From assembly GCA_002256385.1 (NCBI GenBank), contig NKJD01000003.1, positions 46,171-110,170 of the forward strand: a stretch of 64,000 nt of DNA, given 5' to 3'. Under the pieces are notes generated by a model that was given only the letters and a program-made list of their open reading frames with translations, was not told where the DNA came from and made no database searches. The position numbers and the translations under genes were made by a program. Shown here one piece after another: positions 21,331 to 29,346 of this stretch. The first letter of the stretch is position 1, and every line of letters starts with the position of its first letter. This stretch comes from Flavobacterium sp. BFFFF2. GTDB taxonomy: Bacteria > Bacteroidota > Bacteroidia > Flavobacteriales > Flavobacteriaceae.

Positions 21331-24162
21331 ATGTTTGGGCGCATTGAAAATTTACTACTGTGGGCAGTCCTTTTTGGGTTGCCCTTTTTTTCAGTGCAAG
21401 CACAACATGCCACCCAAGTGCGCCTGCAATTGCAGCCAAAAACACATGACTTAGAAGTTTGGCAAGATATTCAGTGGGTCAATACGGGCCAATCGGCGCA
21501 AAATGACCTCATTTTATACGATTGGAACCATGCTTTTAGCAGTGAATCGAGCCCGTTGGCTTGGCGTTTTTCCGATGAGTTTCTGCGGCATTTCTTTTTT
21601 GGCCCAGCCAACGAAAAAGGAAACACCAAGCTCTTTGAACTGACCGATCAAGCAGGACAAGCGCTTACTTACGAACGTTTTCCCGATCAAATTGACCTAA
21701 TTAAAGTACACCTCCCCCGCCCTGTTGCTCCGCAAGAAAAAGTGTACTTTCGGCTGCATTACAAACTGCACCTCCCCGAAGATTCGTTTACTTCGTATGG
21801 GGTGGGAAGCAACGAAGTATATCAATTGCGTGAATTTTTGATCATGCCCACACGGTTTGTCAACAACCAATTTTTGACCTACAGCCACCTCAGTTTGGAA
21901 GACCAATGCGTCGATCCGTTTGACGTGAGCCTACAAGTGGAATTGCCTACTGGATGGCAAGCTGCGGCTGATATGCCTGTAAAATCAGCTCCTTCCACTT
22001 CCAATACGTCTCAATTTGAAGGCCACATCCGTACGCCGCTGACCTTGGTCATGGCCCCAAAATTGGTTTGGGAACAATATGTCATCAATGATTGCTCCAT
22101 TACAAGTGGCATCCAAGAAACGCGTTTGCAGACACCCGAAAAAGCCATCATTTGGGAACGCATTGTACAATTTACCCATGAAAAATCGGGTTTGCCTCCA
22201 GCAAAAAACTGGCTCATTACCCAAGCGGCTTATAACAACAACCCATTTTACGGACTCAATCAGGTTCCGGCTTTTATGAGTCCTTTTGACGTTGGTTTTT
22301 TATATGAAATGAAGTGCCTTAAAACTTTTTTGAGTGAATACCTCCCCGAAACATTGGGCTTGGACATGCGGGAATCAGCTTGGATTGCCGACGGCATTCA
22401 ATATAGTTGGATGATGGAATATGTGCAGCGGTACCACCCCGACGCCAAAATGATGGGCCGCGTGGGACATTGGAAATTATTGAAACGGTTTCATTTGTTT
22501 TCGCTCGATTTCAATGAGCAATACCGCTACTTTTATATGCTGTCGCTGCGGAGAAATACCGATCAATCATTGAACGCCCCCAAACCTGACCTGATCAAAT
22601 ACAACGAAAAAATAGCTTCGCGCTACAAAGCAGGCCTGTGCCAAGTGTATTTGCAACATTGGATCGGAAACGAGGCGGTCCAATTGGCAGAACAGCAATT
22701 ATTTGAGGTCGGAAAATTGAAAAACATCCAGAGAATTGATTGGGAAAACGCTTTGAAATCGCAAGCTAAAGACCATGATCTGACTCCGTATTTTTCCACT
22801 TTAATTGACCAGCGCACGGTGATTGATTACCAATTTTCAAAGGTGAAAATTCAAGGGGATTCGCTGTCGTTTCAATTGCTTTCAAAAAACAACATTGACC
22901 TAGCGATTCCCGTGTATGGTCTTAAAAAAGGGAAAACCATTTTTACCCATTGGATTGAACATCCAGTCCCAAACAAACTGTACACTTTTGCCACACAAGG
23001 TGCCGATCAGCTGGCGCTCAACCACGAGCAGTTGATGCCCGAAATGAATGCCCGCAATAATTATGCGGCGGCGCAAAAAGGAAAATGGTTCAACAAATCG
23101 TTTAAACTGAACTTGGTCAAGGACCTTGAAGAACCGCAATATTACCAATGGCTGTATGTGCCCACTTTAGAATACAATGCCTACGACGGCGGACTCGTCG
23201 GCTTTAGGTTGCACAACCGCACCATGCTGGAAAAACCCTTTTCAGTTGATTTGAACCCGTCGTATGCCACCTCAGCCAAAAGCATAACTGGCGTGGGCTC
23301 ATTGTCATGGAATTGGTTTCCGAGAAATGGGTCTTTGTATGAAAGTCGGCTCGTTGCCCCCATCTCCTTTTACCATTATGCACCGCAGGCAGGCTATATG
23401 CGAATTAATCCGTCGTGGTTCTTGAAATTCAGGCCCGAAGGCATGCGGAGCAACCGCAAACAGTCCTTAATGGTGCGCGAAGTGATTATTCAAAAAGATC
23501 CGACCACCTATATTGTGGAAGAAAATGCTGAAAACTATGCTGTTTTTAATGTGCGTTGGATTGACAATTTATTTGAAATTAAACGCTACCACAATTACAT
23601 GTCCGACTTGCAATTGTCAGATAAATTTGGAAAAGTATCGGGTGAAATTGGCTTCCGAAAGCTGTTGTCACACAACCGCCAATTGAATGTGCGGCTGTTT
23701 GCGGGTGCCTTTTTGTACAGAAACACCCAAAGCAGCTACTTTGATTTTGGGGTGGACCGACCTACAGATTACTTGTTTGATTACAATTATTATGGCCGCT
23801 CAGACAAATCGGGCTTATGGAGCCAGCAATTGGTGCATGCCGAAGGCGATTTTAAATCAAAACTCCGAACCCGTTATGCCGATCAATGGATAACAACTGC
23901 CAACGTAAGCACCAACATTTGGAATTGGTTTGAGGTGTATGGCGACGCTGGCGTACTTAAAAACCAGCATGAAGACGCCCAATTTATTTATGATAGCGGT
24001 TTAAAATTGAACTTAGTGCCTGATTATTTTGAAATGTACTTTCCGGTGCATTCCAACAATGGTTTTGAGATATCACAATACCAATACAGTCAAAAGATTC
24101 GGTTTGTGTTTACGATTAGCACCAATACGCTTTTCAATTTATTTACCCGCAAGTGGTTTTAA
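21331..24162 (+). CDS. Outer-membrane barrel protein with degenerate M1-peptidase-like N-terminal half
   Basis: A 943-residue protein with a signal peptide (LLLWAVLFGLPFFSVQAQ). Residues about 30-300 resemble the beta-rich N-domain of M1 aminopeptidases (aromatic-rich LHYKLHLPEDSFTSYG, LREFLIMP). Residues about 300-480 resemble the helical catalytic region, including SAWIADGIQYSWMMEYV at the place where M1 enzymes have their WxNEGF helix. However, I find no HExxH zinc motif. Residues about 560-943 are rich in alternating aromatic strands and end in KWF, typical of an outer-membrane beta-barrel with a C-terminal Phe. It is probably a non-catalytic peptidase-fold protein anchored by its own barrel. 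It is coupled to the LOG-family gene upstream (2-base gap). Confidence 0.7.
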   Translation: MFGRIENLLLWAVLFGLPFFSVQAQHATQVRLQLQPKTHDLEVWQDIQWVNTGQSAQNDLILYDWNHAFSSESSPLAWRFSDEFLRHFFFGPANEKGNTKLFELTDQAGQALTYERFPDQIDLIKVHLPRPVAPQEKVYFRLHYKLHLPEDSFTSYGVGSNEVYQLREFLIMPTRFVNNQFLTYSHLSLEDQCVDPFDVSLQVELPTGWQAAADMPVKSAPSTSNTSQFEGHIRTPLTLVMAPKLVWEQYVINDCSITSGIQETRLQTPEKAIIWERIVQFTHEKSGLPPAKNWLITQAAYNNNPFYGLNQVPAFMSPFDVGFLYEMKCLKTFLSEYLPETLGLDMRESAWIADGIQYSWMMEYVQRYHPDAKMMGRVGHWKLLKRFHLFSLDFNEQYRYFYMLSLRRNTDQSLNAPKPDLIKYNEKIASRYKAGLCQVYLQHWIGNEAVQLAEQQLFEVGKLKNIQRIDWENALKSQAKDHDLTPYFSTLIDQRTVIDYQFSKVKIQGDSLSFQLLSKNNIDLAIPVYGLKKGKTIFTHWIEHPVPNKLYTFATQGADQLALNHEQLMPEMNARNNYAAAQKGKWFNKSFKLNLVKDLEEPQYYQWLYVPTLEYNAYDGGLVGFRLHNRTMLEKPFSVDLNPSYATSAKSITGVGSLSWNWFPRNGSLYESRLVAPISFYHYAPQAGYMRINPSWFLKFRPEGMRSNRKQSLMVREVIIQKDPTTYIVEENAENYAVFNVRWIDNLFEIKRYHNYMSDLQLSDKFGKVSGEIGFRKLLSHNRQLNVRLFAGAFLYRNTQSSYFDFGVDRPTDYLFDYNYYGRSDKSGLWSQQLVHAEGDFKSKLRTRYADQWITTANVSTNIWNWFEVYGDAGVLKNQHEDAQFIYDSGLKLNLVPDYFEMYFPVHSNNGFEISQYQYSQKIRFVFTISTNTLFNLFTRKWF

Positions 24163-24360
24163 GGTTCCTTTTGTAAATAAACGCTTAAAAAAACGGTCGC
24201 ATCTTATTAAGCCGTACCTTTACCCTATTATTACCCGCAGCAAACCCCCAATGAAAAAAATGCCGATTCAAATTGAATGGAATGGCGTTTTTGGTCTTAT
24301 TATTGGATAGTCGTGTTAAAAAAAGAGGATCGATCTTGTTCCACACGGGCTGTTTTTTTG

Positions 24361-24592
24361 GTTTCAAGTTTCAAGTTTCAAGTTTTCCTTCGGACCGTTC
24401 GGCCTTTGGCCTCGGGTCAGGTTTCAGGTTTCAAGTTTCAGGTTTCAAGTTTCAGGTTTCAAGTTTCAGGTTTCAAGTTTCAGGTTTCAGGTTTCAAGTT
24501 TCAGGTTGCAAGTTGCAAGTTTCAAGTTTCAAGTTTTCCTTCGGACCGTTCGGCCTTTGGCCTCGGGTCAAGTTTCAAGTTTCAAGTTTGTT
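24361..24592 (+). repeat. Heptamer array GTTTCAG/GTTTCAA with embedded hairpin units
   Basis: About two dozen copies of a 7-bp unit (GTTTCAA or GTTTCAG) in three runs. They are separated by two near-identical inserts of about 33 bp that start CCTTCGGACCGTTCGG and end CTCGGGTCA (24385-24418 and 24538-24570). The same units recur near 28.3, 56.3 and 57.2 kb. Long open frames across it are by-products of the 7-bp period and are not genes. Confidence 0.9.
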
Positions 24593-24595
24593 GAA

Positions 24596-24800
24596 GCGAG
24601 CAAAAGCTTGATCGGATTAAATGTTTTTCGATTTGCGAACTAAAGGTCGCTTTCAGGAAGTCCACTAGAATACTTCAGAAATTTTTCACTTCTTTTTTTC
24701 ACAAGCTAAAGCTTGTTTTGCTGAAGGCCAATGGGCCACCTCGTACTAATATCAAATTCTATATGTCATGTGCTCCGTACGGCCTTTGGCCTCGGGTCAA
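24596..24800 (+). repeat. Hairpin-mosaic dispersed repeat, degenerate copy
   Basis: A series of short palindromes, including ACAAGCT/AGCTTGT at 24701-24716 and GGCC/GGCC at 24781-24791, joined by conserved linkers (GATCGGATTAAATGTTTTT and TAATATCAAATTCTATAT). The same linkers occur at 28.5, 44.4 and 57.5-57.8 kb with different stems. No coding potential is seen. Confidence 0.75.
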
Positions 24801-24904
24801 GTTTGTCCTAAGATCCTTCAAAGTATTTAGAGCTAGCAGATGTAAACTAAAGTCGACTGTAAAATAGCAACAATAAAAATATTCAAAAAAATATTAACCG
24901 TCGT

Positions 24905-24996
24905 CAACCCCATTTCCAAATTATCCAATTTTCAAATTTCCAAATCATTCAATCCTTCAATTTTTCAATCCTTCAATCTTTCAATCCTTTCAATCA
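24905..24996 (+). repeat. Octamer array TTTCAATC upstream of the MacA-like gene
   Basis: Degenerate tandem units of CTTTCAAT/CCTTCAAT, ending 7 bases before the GTG start at 25003. Equivalent arrays precede the genes at 41748 and 58038, and an inverted one follows the operon ending at 63517. Confidence 0.8.
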
Positions 24997-25002
24997 AAAA
25001 AA

Positions 25003-26256
25003 GTGCCTACCGAAACCCCTACCCTTATCTCCCCAAAAAAACCATATAAAAAATGGCTCCTCATCGCTGCTATCGTCCTTGTCATAATCGGTGTGGTCTA
25101 TTATTTTATTACTCGAAAAAAAGAGGAATCATTCACTTTTGAAACAGTGCAGGCGCGGGTTGGCACTTTTAAAAACAGCATTACCGCCACGGGTACTGTT
25201 CAGCCGGTGGACACAGTCACTGTGGGTTCGCAGGTGTCGGGCGTAATCAAAAACCTGTATGTCGATTTTAACTCGGTGGTGCACAAAGGGCAGCTCTTGG
25301 CCACCATCGATCCGTCGATTTTAGCCGCACAACGCGAACAATCGTTGGCCAATCTGACCAATGCAAAAGGCAATTTGCGCTACCAACAAAGCATTTACAA
25401 CCGCCAAAAAAAATTATTCAAAATGGGGGTAATCAGTGAAGCCGATTATCAGGTAGCCCAAAACGGGTTAATTAGTGCCAAAGCCAATGTGAACAACGCC
25501 TTGGCGCAGCTAAAAATTACGACCAAAAATGTGTTTAACACCAAAATTTATTCCCCCATTGATGGCATGATTCTGAACCGCACCATCAGTGAAGGCCAAA
25601 CCATTGCCTCGAGTTTTAATGCCCCTACTCTATTTGTGATTGCCAAAGACCTGACCAAAATGCTGGTCCGGGCAGCCGTTGATGAAGCGGATATCGGCAA
25701 CGTGAAGGTCGGGCAACAAGTGGAATTTACGGTAGATGCCTTTCCAGATGACCTGTTTCATGGCACGGTTCACCAGATTTTATTACATGCCAAAGTAACG
25801 GCCAACGTGGTGACTTACACCACCTTAATTAGGGTCGACAACGCCTTGCTAAAATTGAAACCTGGCATGACGGCCAGCATCGCCATTTTTACTTATCAAA
25901 ATACACAAGCGCTGCTCATTCCACTCAAAGCCATTCATTTTAAACCTGATAGCTTACTGGTCCAACAAGGTAAGGTGCGGTATGCCAGCCAACAATCAAT
26001 TCCAAAAAACAAAGGCAATGTCAACCAAATCAGCAGTGTTTGGGTACAACGAGGCGATGAATTGGTGGAGAAAAAAATTGAAATTACCAAAACCAATGAC
26101 CTCGATGCGGAGGTGGTGGTTGGTTTAAAAACAGGCGATATTATTGTGACCAACTGCCAAAAAACGGGTGGTAATGCGGCTGCCAACAACAGCCAAAACA
26201 GCCCTTTTATGCCCAAATTCGGCAATAGGAAAAAGGCCAAAACGACCAAACCATGA
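25003..26256 (+). CDS. MacA-like periplasmic adaptor (HlyD/RND-MFP family)
   Basis: A 417-residue membrane-fusion protein, the periplasmic link of a tripartite ABC efflux pump. It has one N-terminal membrane segment (WLLIAAIVLVIIGVVYYFI, residues about 19-37). A lipoyl-like half motif follows (VQPVDTVTVGSQVSGVIKNL, then GQLLATIDPS), then a helical hairpin (residues about 105-165), the second lipoyl half (YSPIDGMILNR) and a beta-barrel. The start is a GTG: no ATG is in frame before the membrane segment, and the next in-frame Met is far inside the protein. The stop overlaps the next ATG (ATGA), so translation is coupled to the ATPase gene. The substrate is unknown. Confidence 0.9.
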   Translation: MPTETPTLISPKKPYKKWLLIAAIVLVIIGVVYYFITRKKEESFTFETVQARVGTFKNSITATGTVQPVDTVTVGSQVSGVIKNLYVDFNSVVHKGQLLATIDPSILAAQREQSLANLTNAKGNLRYQQSIYNRQKKLFKMGVISEADYQVAQNGLISAKANVNNALAQLKITTKNVFNTKIYSPIDGMILNRTISEGQTIASSFNAPTLFVIAKDLTKMLVRAAVDEADIGNVKVGQQVEFTVDAFPDDLFHGTVHQILLHAKVTANVVTYTTLIRVDNALLKLKPGMTASIAIFTYQNTQALLIPLKAIHFKPDSLLVQQGKVRYASQQSIPKNKGNVNQISSVWVQRGDELVEKKIEITKTNDLDAEVVVGLKTGDIIVTNCQKTGGNAAANNSQNSPFMPKFGNRKKAKTTKP

Positions 26257-27005
26257 GTGTCATTGTGCAAATTCAACACCTGAAAAGGACTTTTTTGGTG
26301 GGCAACCAAAAGGTGAAAGCGCTCAACGACATCAGTTTTAGCATCGAGTCGGGTGAATTCATTACCATTATGGGTAGCAGCGGTTCGGGTAAAACCACCC
26401 TGTTAAATATTTTGGGTGGTCTCGAACGCCCCACGGAAGGCTCCTATCTGTTAGACGGTATTGACATCAACAGCCTTAGCAACAACGAATTGGCGGTGCT
26501 CCGAAATGACAAATTGGGTTTTGTGTTTCAATCGTATAATTTGTTGTCGCGCACTTCAGCCATGGAAAACGTGGAATTGCCCCTTTTATACAACAGTAAA
26601 TATACGGCTAGCCAACGAAAAGACAAATGCATTAAAGCCCTTGAAGCAGTCAAACTTGCCGACAGAATGGACCATTTGCCCAGCCAATTATCAGGTGGAC
26701 AACAACAAAGAGTGGCCATTGCGCGTGCTTTGGTAAACGACCCGGTACTGATTTTGGCCGATGAAGCCACAGGCAACCTCGATTCGAGGACTTCGTACGA
26801 AATCATGGTGCTGATTCAGGAGCTGAATCGACAAGGAAAAACCATTGTGTTTGTGACCCACGAACCAGACATTGCGGCTTTCAGCAAGCGAACCATTACC
26901 CTAAAAGACGGAAAAATACGGTCCGATGAAATGAATAAAAACATAGTGAATGCCAAAGAAATGTTGGCCCAGTTGCCGGCTATGGACGAGCAAACAACCA
27001 CTTAA
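26253..27005 (+). CDS. ABC transporter ATP-binding protein (MacB/LolD class)
   Basis: A 250-residue ATPase with Walker [13 protein letters not shown] (residues about 43-54), the signature [15 protein letters not shown], Walker [13 protein letters not shown] and the H-loop VTHEPD. This is the MacB/LolD/FtsE class that pairs with FtsX-type permeases. The start overlaps the adaptor gene by 4 bases, and the permease begins 21 bases after the stop, forming a three-gene operon with split ATPase and permease. Confidence 0.95.
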   Translation: MSVIVQIQHLKRTFLVGNQKVKALNDISFSIESGEFITIMGSSGSGKTTLLNILGGLERPTEGSYLLDGIDINSLSNNELAVLRNDKLGFVFQSYNLLSRTSAMENVELPLLYNSKYTASQRKDKCIKALEAVKLADRMDHLPSQLSGGQQQRVAIARALVNDPVLILADEATGNLDSRTSYEIMVLIQELNRQGKTIVFVTHEPDIAAFSKRTITLKDGKIRSDEMNKNIVNAKEMLAQLPAMDEQTTT

Positions 27006-27026
27006 AGCAGGCAAAAAACAGCAAAA

Positions 27027-28250
27027 ATGAAAATCACCAACTTATTACAAATTGCTTGGCGTGCCATCAGTCGGAACAAGATGAGGACATTTTTAACCAT
27101 GTTGGGCATCATCATTGGCGTGGCTGCTGTGATTGCCATGATCGCCATTGGCGAAGGCTCTAAACAAAGCATCGAAGGGCAAATTGCGAGTATGGGAAGC
27201 AATATGATCATGGTGCGCCCGACCAGCAATACCGAGGGCGGTGCCCGTATGGACAACAACAGTGTGCAATCGCTCACCGAAGTGGATCTGATTGCGATGG
27301 AAAAGAATGCCATTTACACCAATGCGGTGTCACCCATGGTGGCCATGAAAGGCCAAGTGGTAAGCGGATCCAACAATTGGAGCACCACCATACAGGGGGT
27401 TAATTCCCATTTTTTATTTATCCGAAATTGGAACTTACTGGACGGAATCAATATCACCGAAAAAGACGTGAAAACTTCCGCTAAAGTGTGTTTAATGGGC
27501 TTAACCGTTGCCGCCAATTTGTACCCAGACGACCCAAAGAACGTGATTGGCAAAAACATACGGTTCAAGAATATTCCGCTCAAAGTGATTGGTTTATTGA
27601 GCAAAAAAGGCGAAAACACCTTTGGACAAGATCAGGACGATGTCATTTTAACCCCCGTCACGACCGTGCAAAAAAGAATTTTGGCCACCACTTATTATCA
27701 AACCCTTTTTGCCGCGGCCATCAACGAACAATCGTCGGATAGCGCCTCGGCCGAAGTGGAAAAAATACTGCGTAAAACCCATCATTTAAAGACAACCGAC
27801 GACAATGATTTTACAGTGCGTACCCAAACCGAATTGGTAAAAATGTTGACCTCCACCAGTAAAATACTCACCATTTTACTCACGGTAATTGCAGGTATTT
27901 CGCTGGGTGTGGGCGGCATTGGCATCATGAACATTATGTATGTTTCGGTCACCGAACGAACCAAAGAAATTGGTTTGCGAATGGCTATTGGTGCACGCAG
28001 CATGGACATCCTCATTCAATTTTTAATAGAAGCGGTGCTCATCAGCGTGGCAGGCGGACTCATTGGCGTAGTCATTGGCGTGGCCGCCACCCAAGCCGTC
28101 ACCTGGGTCATGAATTGGCCCACGTTAATTTCACTGTCATCGATCTATATTTCGTTTTTGGTCTGCTTTGCCACTGGGGTGTTTTTTGGCTATTACCCCG
28201 CGCTAAAAGCGTCGAAGCTTGATCCGATACAGGCTTTGAGGTATGAGTGA
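27027..28250 (+). CDS. MacB-like ABC permease (FtsX fold)
   Basis: A 407-residue permease. TM1 follows the cytoplasmic KMRTFLTMLGIIIGVAAVIAMIAIG; then a large periplasmic MacB_PCD domain (residues about 50-270); then three TM segments with the FtsX core (ILTVIAGISLGVGGIGIMNI, RTKEIGLRMAIGA). It ends with PALKASKLDPIQALRYE, a strongly conserved tail of this family. With the two upstream genes it forms a mechanotransmission-type efflux pump. No TolC gene is in this operon; the TolC at 58038 belongs to an RND set. Confidence 0.95.
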   Translation: MKITNLLQIAWRAISRNKMRTFLTMLGIIIGVAAVIAMIAIGEGSKQSIEGQIASMGSNMIMVRPTSNTEGGARMDNNSVQSLTEVDLIAMEKNAIYTNAVSPMVAMKGQVVSGSNNWSTTIQGVNSHFLFIRNWNLLDGINITEKDVKTSAKVCLMGLTVAANLYPDDPKNVIGKNIRFKNIPLKVIGLLSKKGENTFGQDQDDVILTPVTTVQKRILATTYYQTLFAAAINEQSSDSASAEVEKILRKTHHLKTTDDNDFTVRTQTELVKMLTSTSKILTILLTVIAGISLGVGGIGIMNIMYVSVTERTKEIGLRMAIGARSMDILIQFLIEAVLISVAGGLIGVVIGVAATQAVTWVMNWPTLISLSSIYISFLVCFATGVFFGYYPALKASKLDPIQALRYE

Positions 28251-28271
28251 AGTCTTGTTGAAAGTTTAAAG

Positions 28272-28600
28272 TTGGAATGTTTAAAGTTAAAGGTTTTCCT
28301 TCGGACCGTTCGGCCTTTGGCCTCGGGTCAGGTTTTGCTTCGCACCGTTCGACCCTTCGGGTCTCGGGTCAGGTTTCAGGTTTCAGGTTTCAGGTTTCAG
28401 GTTTCAGGTTTCAGGTTTCAGGTTTTGCTTCGCACCGTTCGTCCCTGCGGGCCTCGGGTCAGGTTTCAGGTTTCAGGTTTCAGGTTTCAGGTTTTGTTGA
28501 GGCGAGCTAAAGCTCGCGTACCTGACTGCCACTGGCAGTCCTCCTCTATATATCATATGCACCGTTCGACCCTTCGGGCCTCGGGTCAGGGTTCAGGTTC
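28272..28600 (+). repeat. GTTTCAG heptamer arrays and hairpin-mosaic repeats
   Basis: Fills most of the 439-bp gap. Two runs of GTTTCAG (about 28371-28424 and 28461-28494) alternate with hairpin units bracketed by ACCGTTCG and CTCGGGTCAGG. A mosaic copy follows, with GCGAGCT/AGCTCGC at 28502-28517 and GACTGCC/GGCAGTC at 28524-28540. The orientation is the same as in the array at 24.4 kb. Confidence 0.9.
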
Positions 28601-28689
28601 AGGTTTTAAACTTTACAAACTTTCAACATTTAACTTTACAAACTCAATTTTTAAATCTTAAAATTTTTCAATCTTTAAATTACTATATC

Positions 28690-29184
28690 ATGAAAAACCT
28701 ATTATTATCTATTTTACTACTAAGCGCTGTTGCTTTGCACGCGCAACACCCCATTACCGAAGGGCAAAAACAAATCAATGCGGGCTTGGGTCTTTCCTCT
28801 TGGGGGCTTCCTGTTTATGTTGGATTGGATTATGGCCTGAGTCGTGATTTTACTATTGGGGCCGATTTTTCGTTGCGCACCTTCCACAAAGACTATTCAG
28901 GCATCAATTATTCGCATACCATTTTTGGTATTTCGGGCAATGGGAATTACCATTTTAACCGCATTTTGAATATGCCTTCGCGTTGGGATTTTTATGCTGG
29001 ACTCAATCTGGGCGCGTACTTTTGGAGTTATCCATCAGATTATCCGGGCAACCGTGAAACACATCTTGGTTTGGGCGCGCAAGTGGGCGGCCGGTATTAT
29101 TTTAACCAACACATCAGCGCCAATCTGGAATTGGGCGGCGGCGTCATTGGTTCGGGTAAAATTGGACTGACTTTTAAGTTATAA
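28690..29184 (+). CDS. Small outer-membrane beta-barrel-like protein
   Basis: A 164-residue secreted protein with a clear signal peptide (MKNLLLSILLLSAVALHAQ). The mature part is made of amphipathic aromatic strands (LPVYVGLDYGLSRDFTIGAD, WDFYAGLNLGAYFW, HLGLGAQVGGRYYFNQHISA) and ends in LTFKL, consistent with an eight-stranded OmpX/OmpA-type barrel. No binding site or enzymatic motif is visible. It stands alone between a repeat region and the dehydrogenase gene; its function is unknown. Confidence 0.65.
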   Translation: MKNLLLSILLLSAVALHAQHPITEGQKQINAGLGLSSWGLPVYVGLDYGLSRDFTIGADFSLRTFHKDYSGINYSHTIFGISGNGNYHFNRILNMPSRWDFYAGLNLGAYFWSYPSDYPGNRETHLGLGAQVGGRYYFNQHISANLELGGGVIGSGKIGLTFKL

Positions 29185-29346
29185 ATCAGTAAACCAGTAA
29201 AAAATTACATGAATCACATCAAACACACTGAAATGATGGCTGTTTTTTTTTATTCTACATTGAATCAAATGTTTTTTTGCTAATAATGAAATTTTTTATT
29301 TTTCAATGACCGCGCAACATTTGCCAATTTTAATTATTTTTGTTCC

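Noticed and set aside
24273..24611. Overlapping plus-strand open frames of about 105-112 codons rich in FQVSSFRFQV
   Set aside because: They translate the GTTTCAG heptamer array; the 7-bp period keeps frames open. No start context, domain or codon bias.
28272..28661. Open frames with FQVSGFRFQVSG repeats
   Set aside because: Same heptamer artefact as at 24.4 kb.
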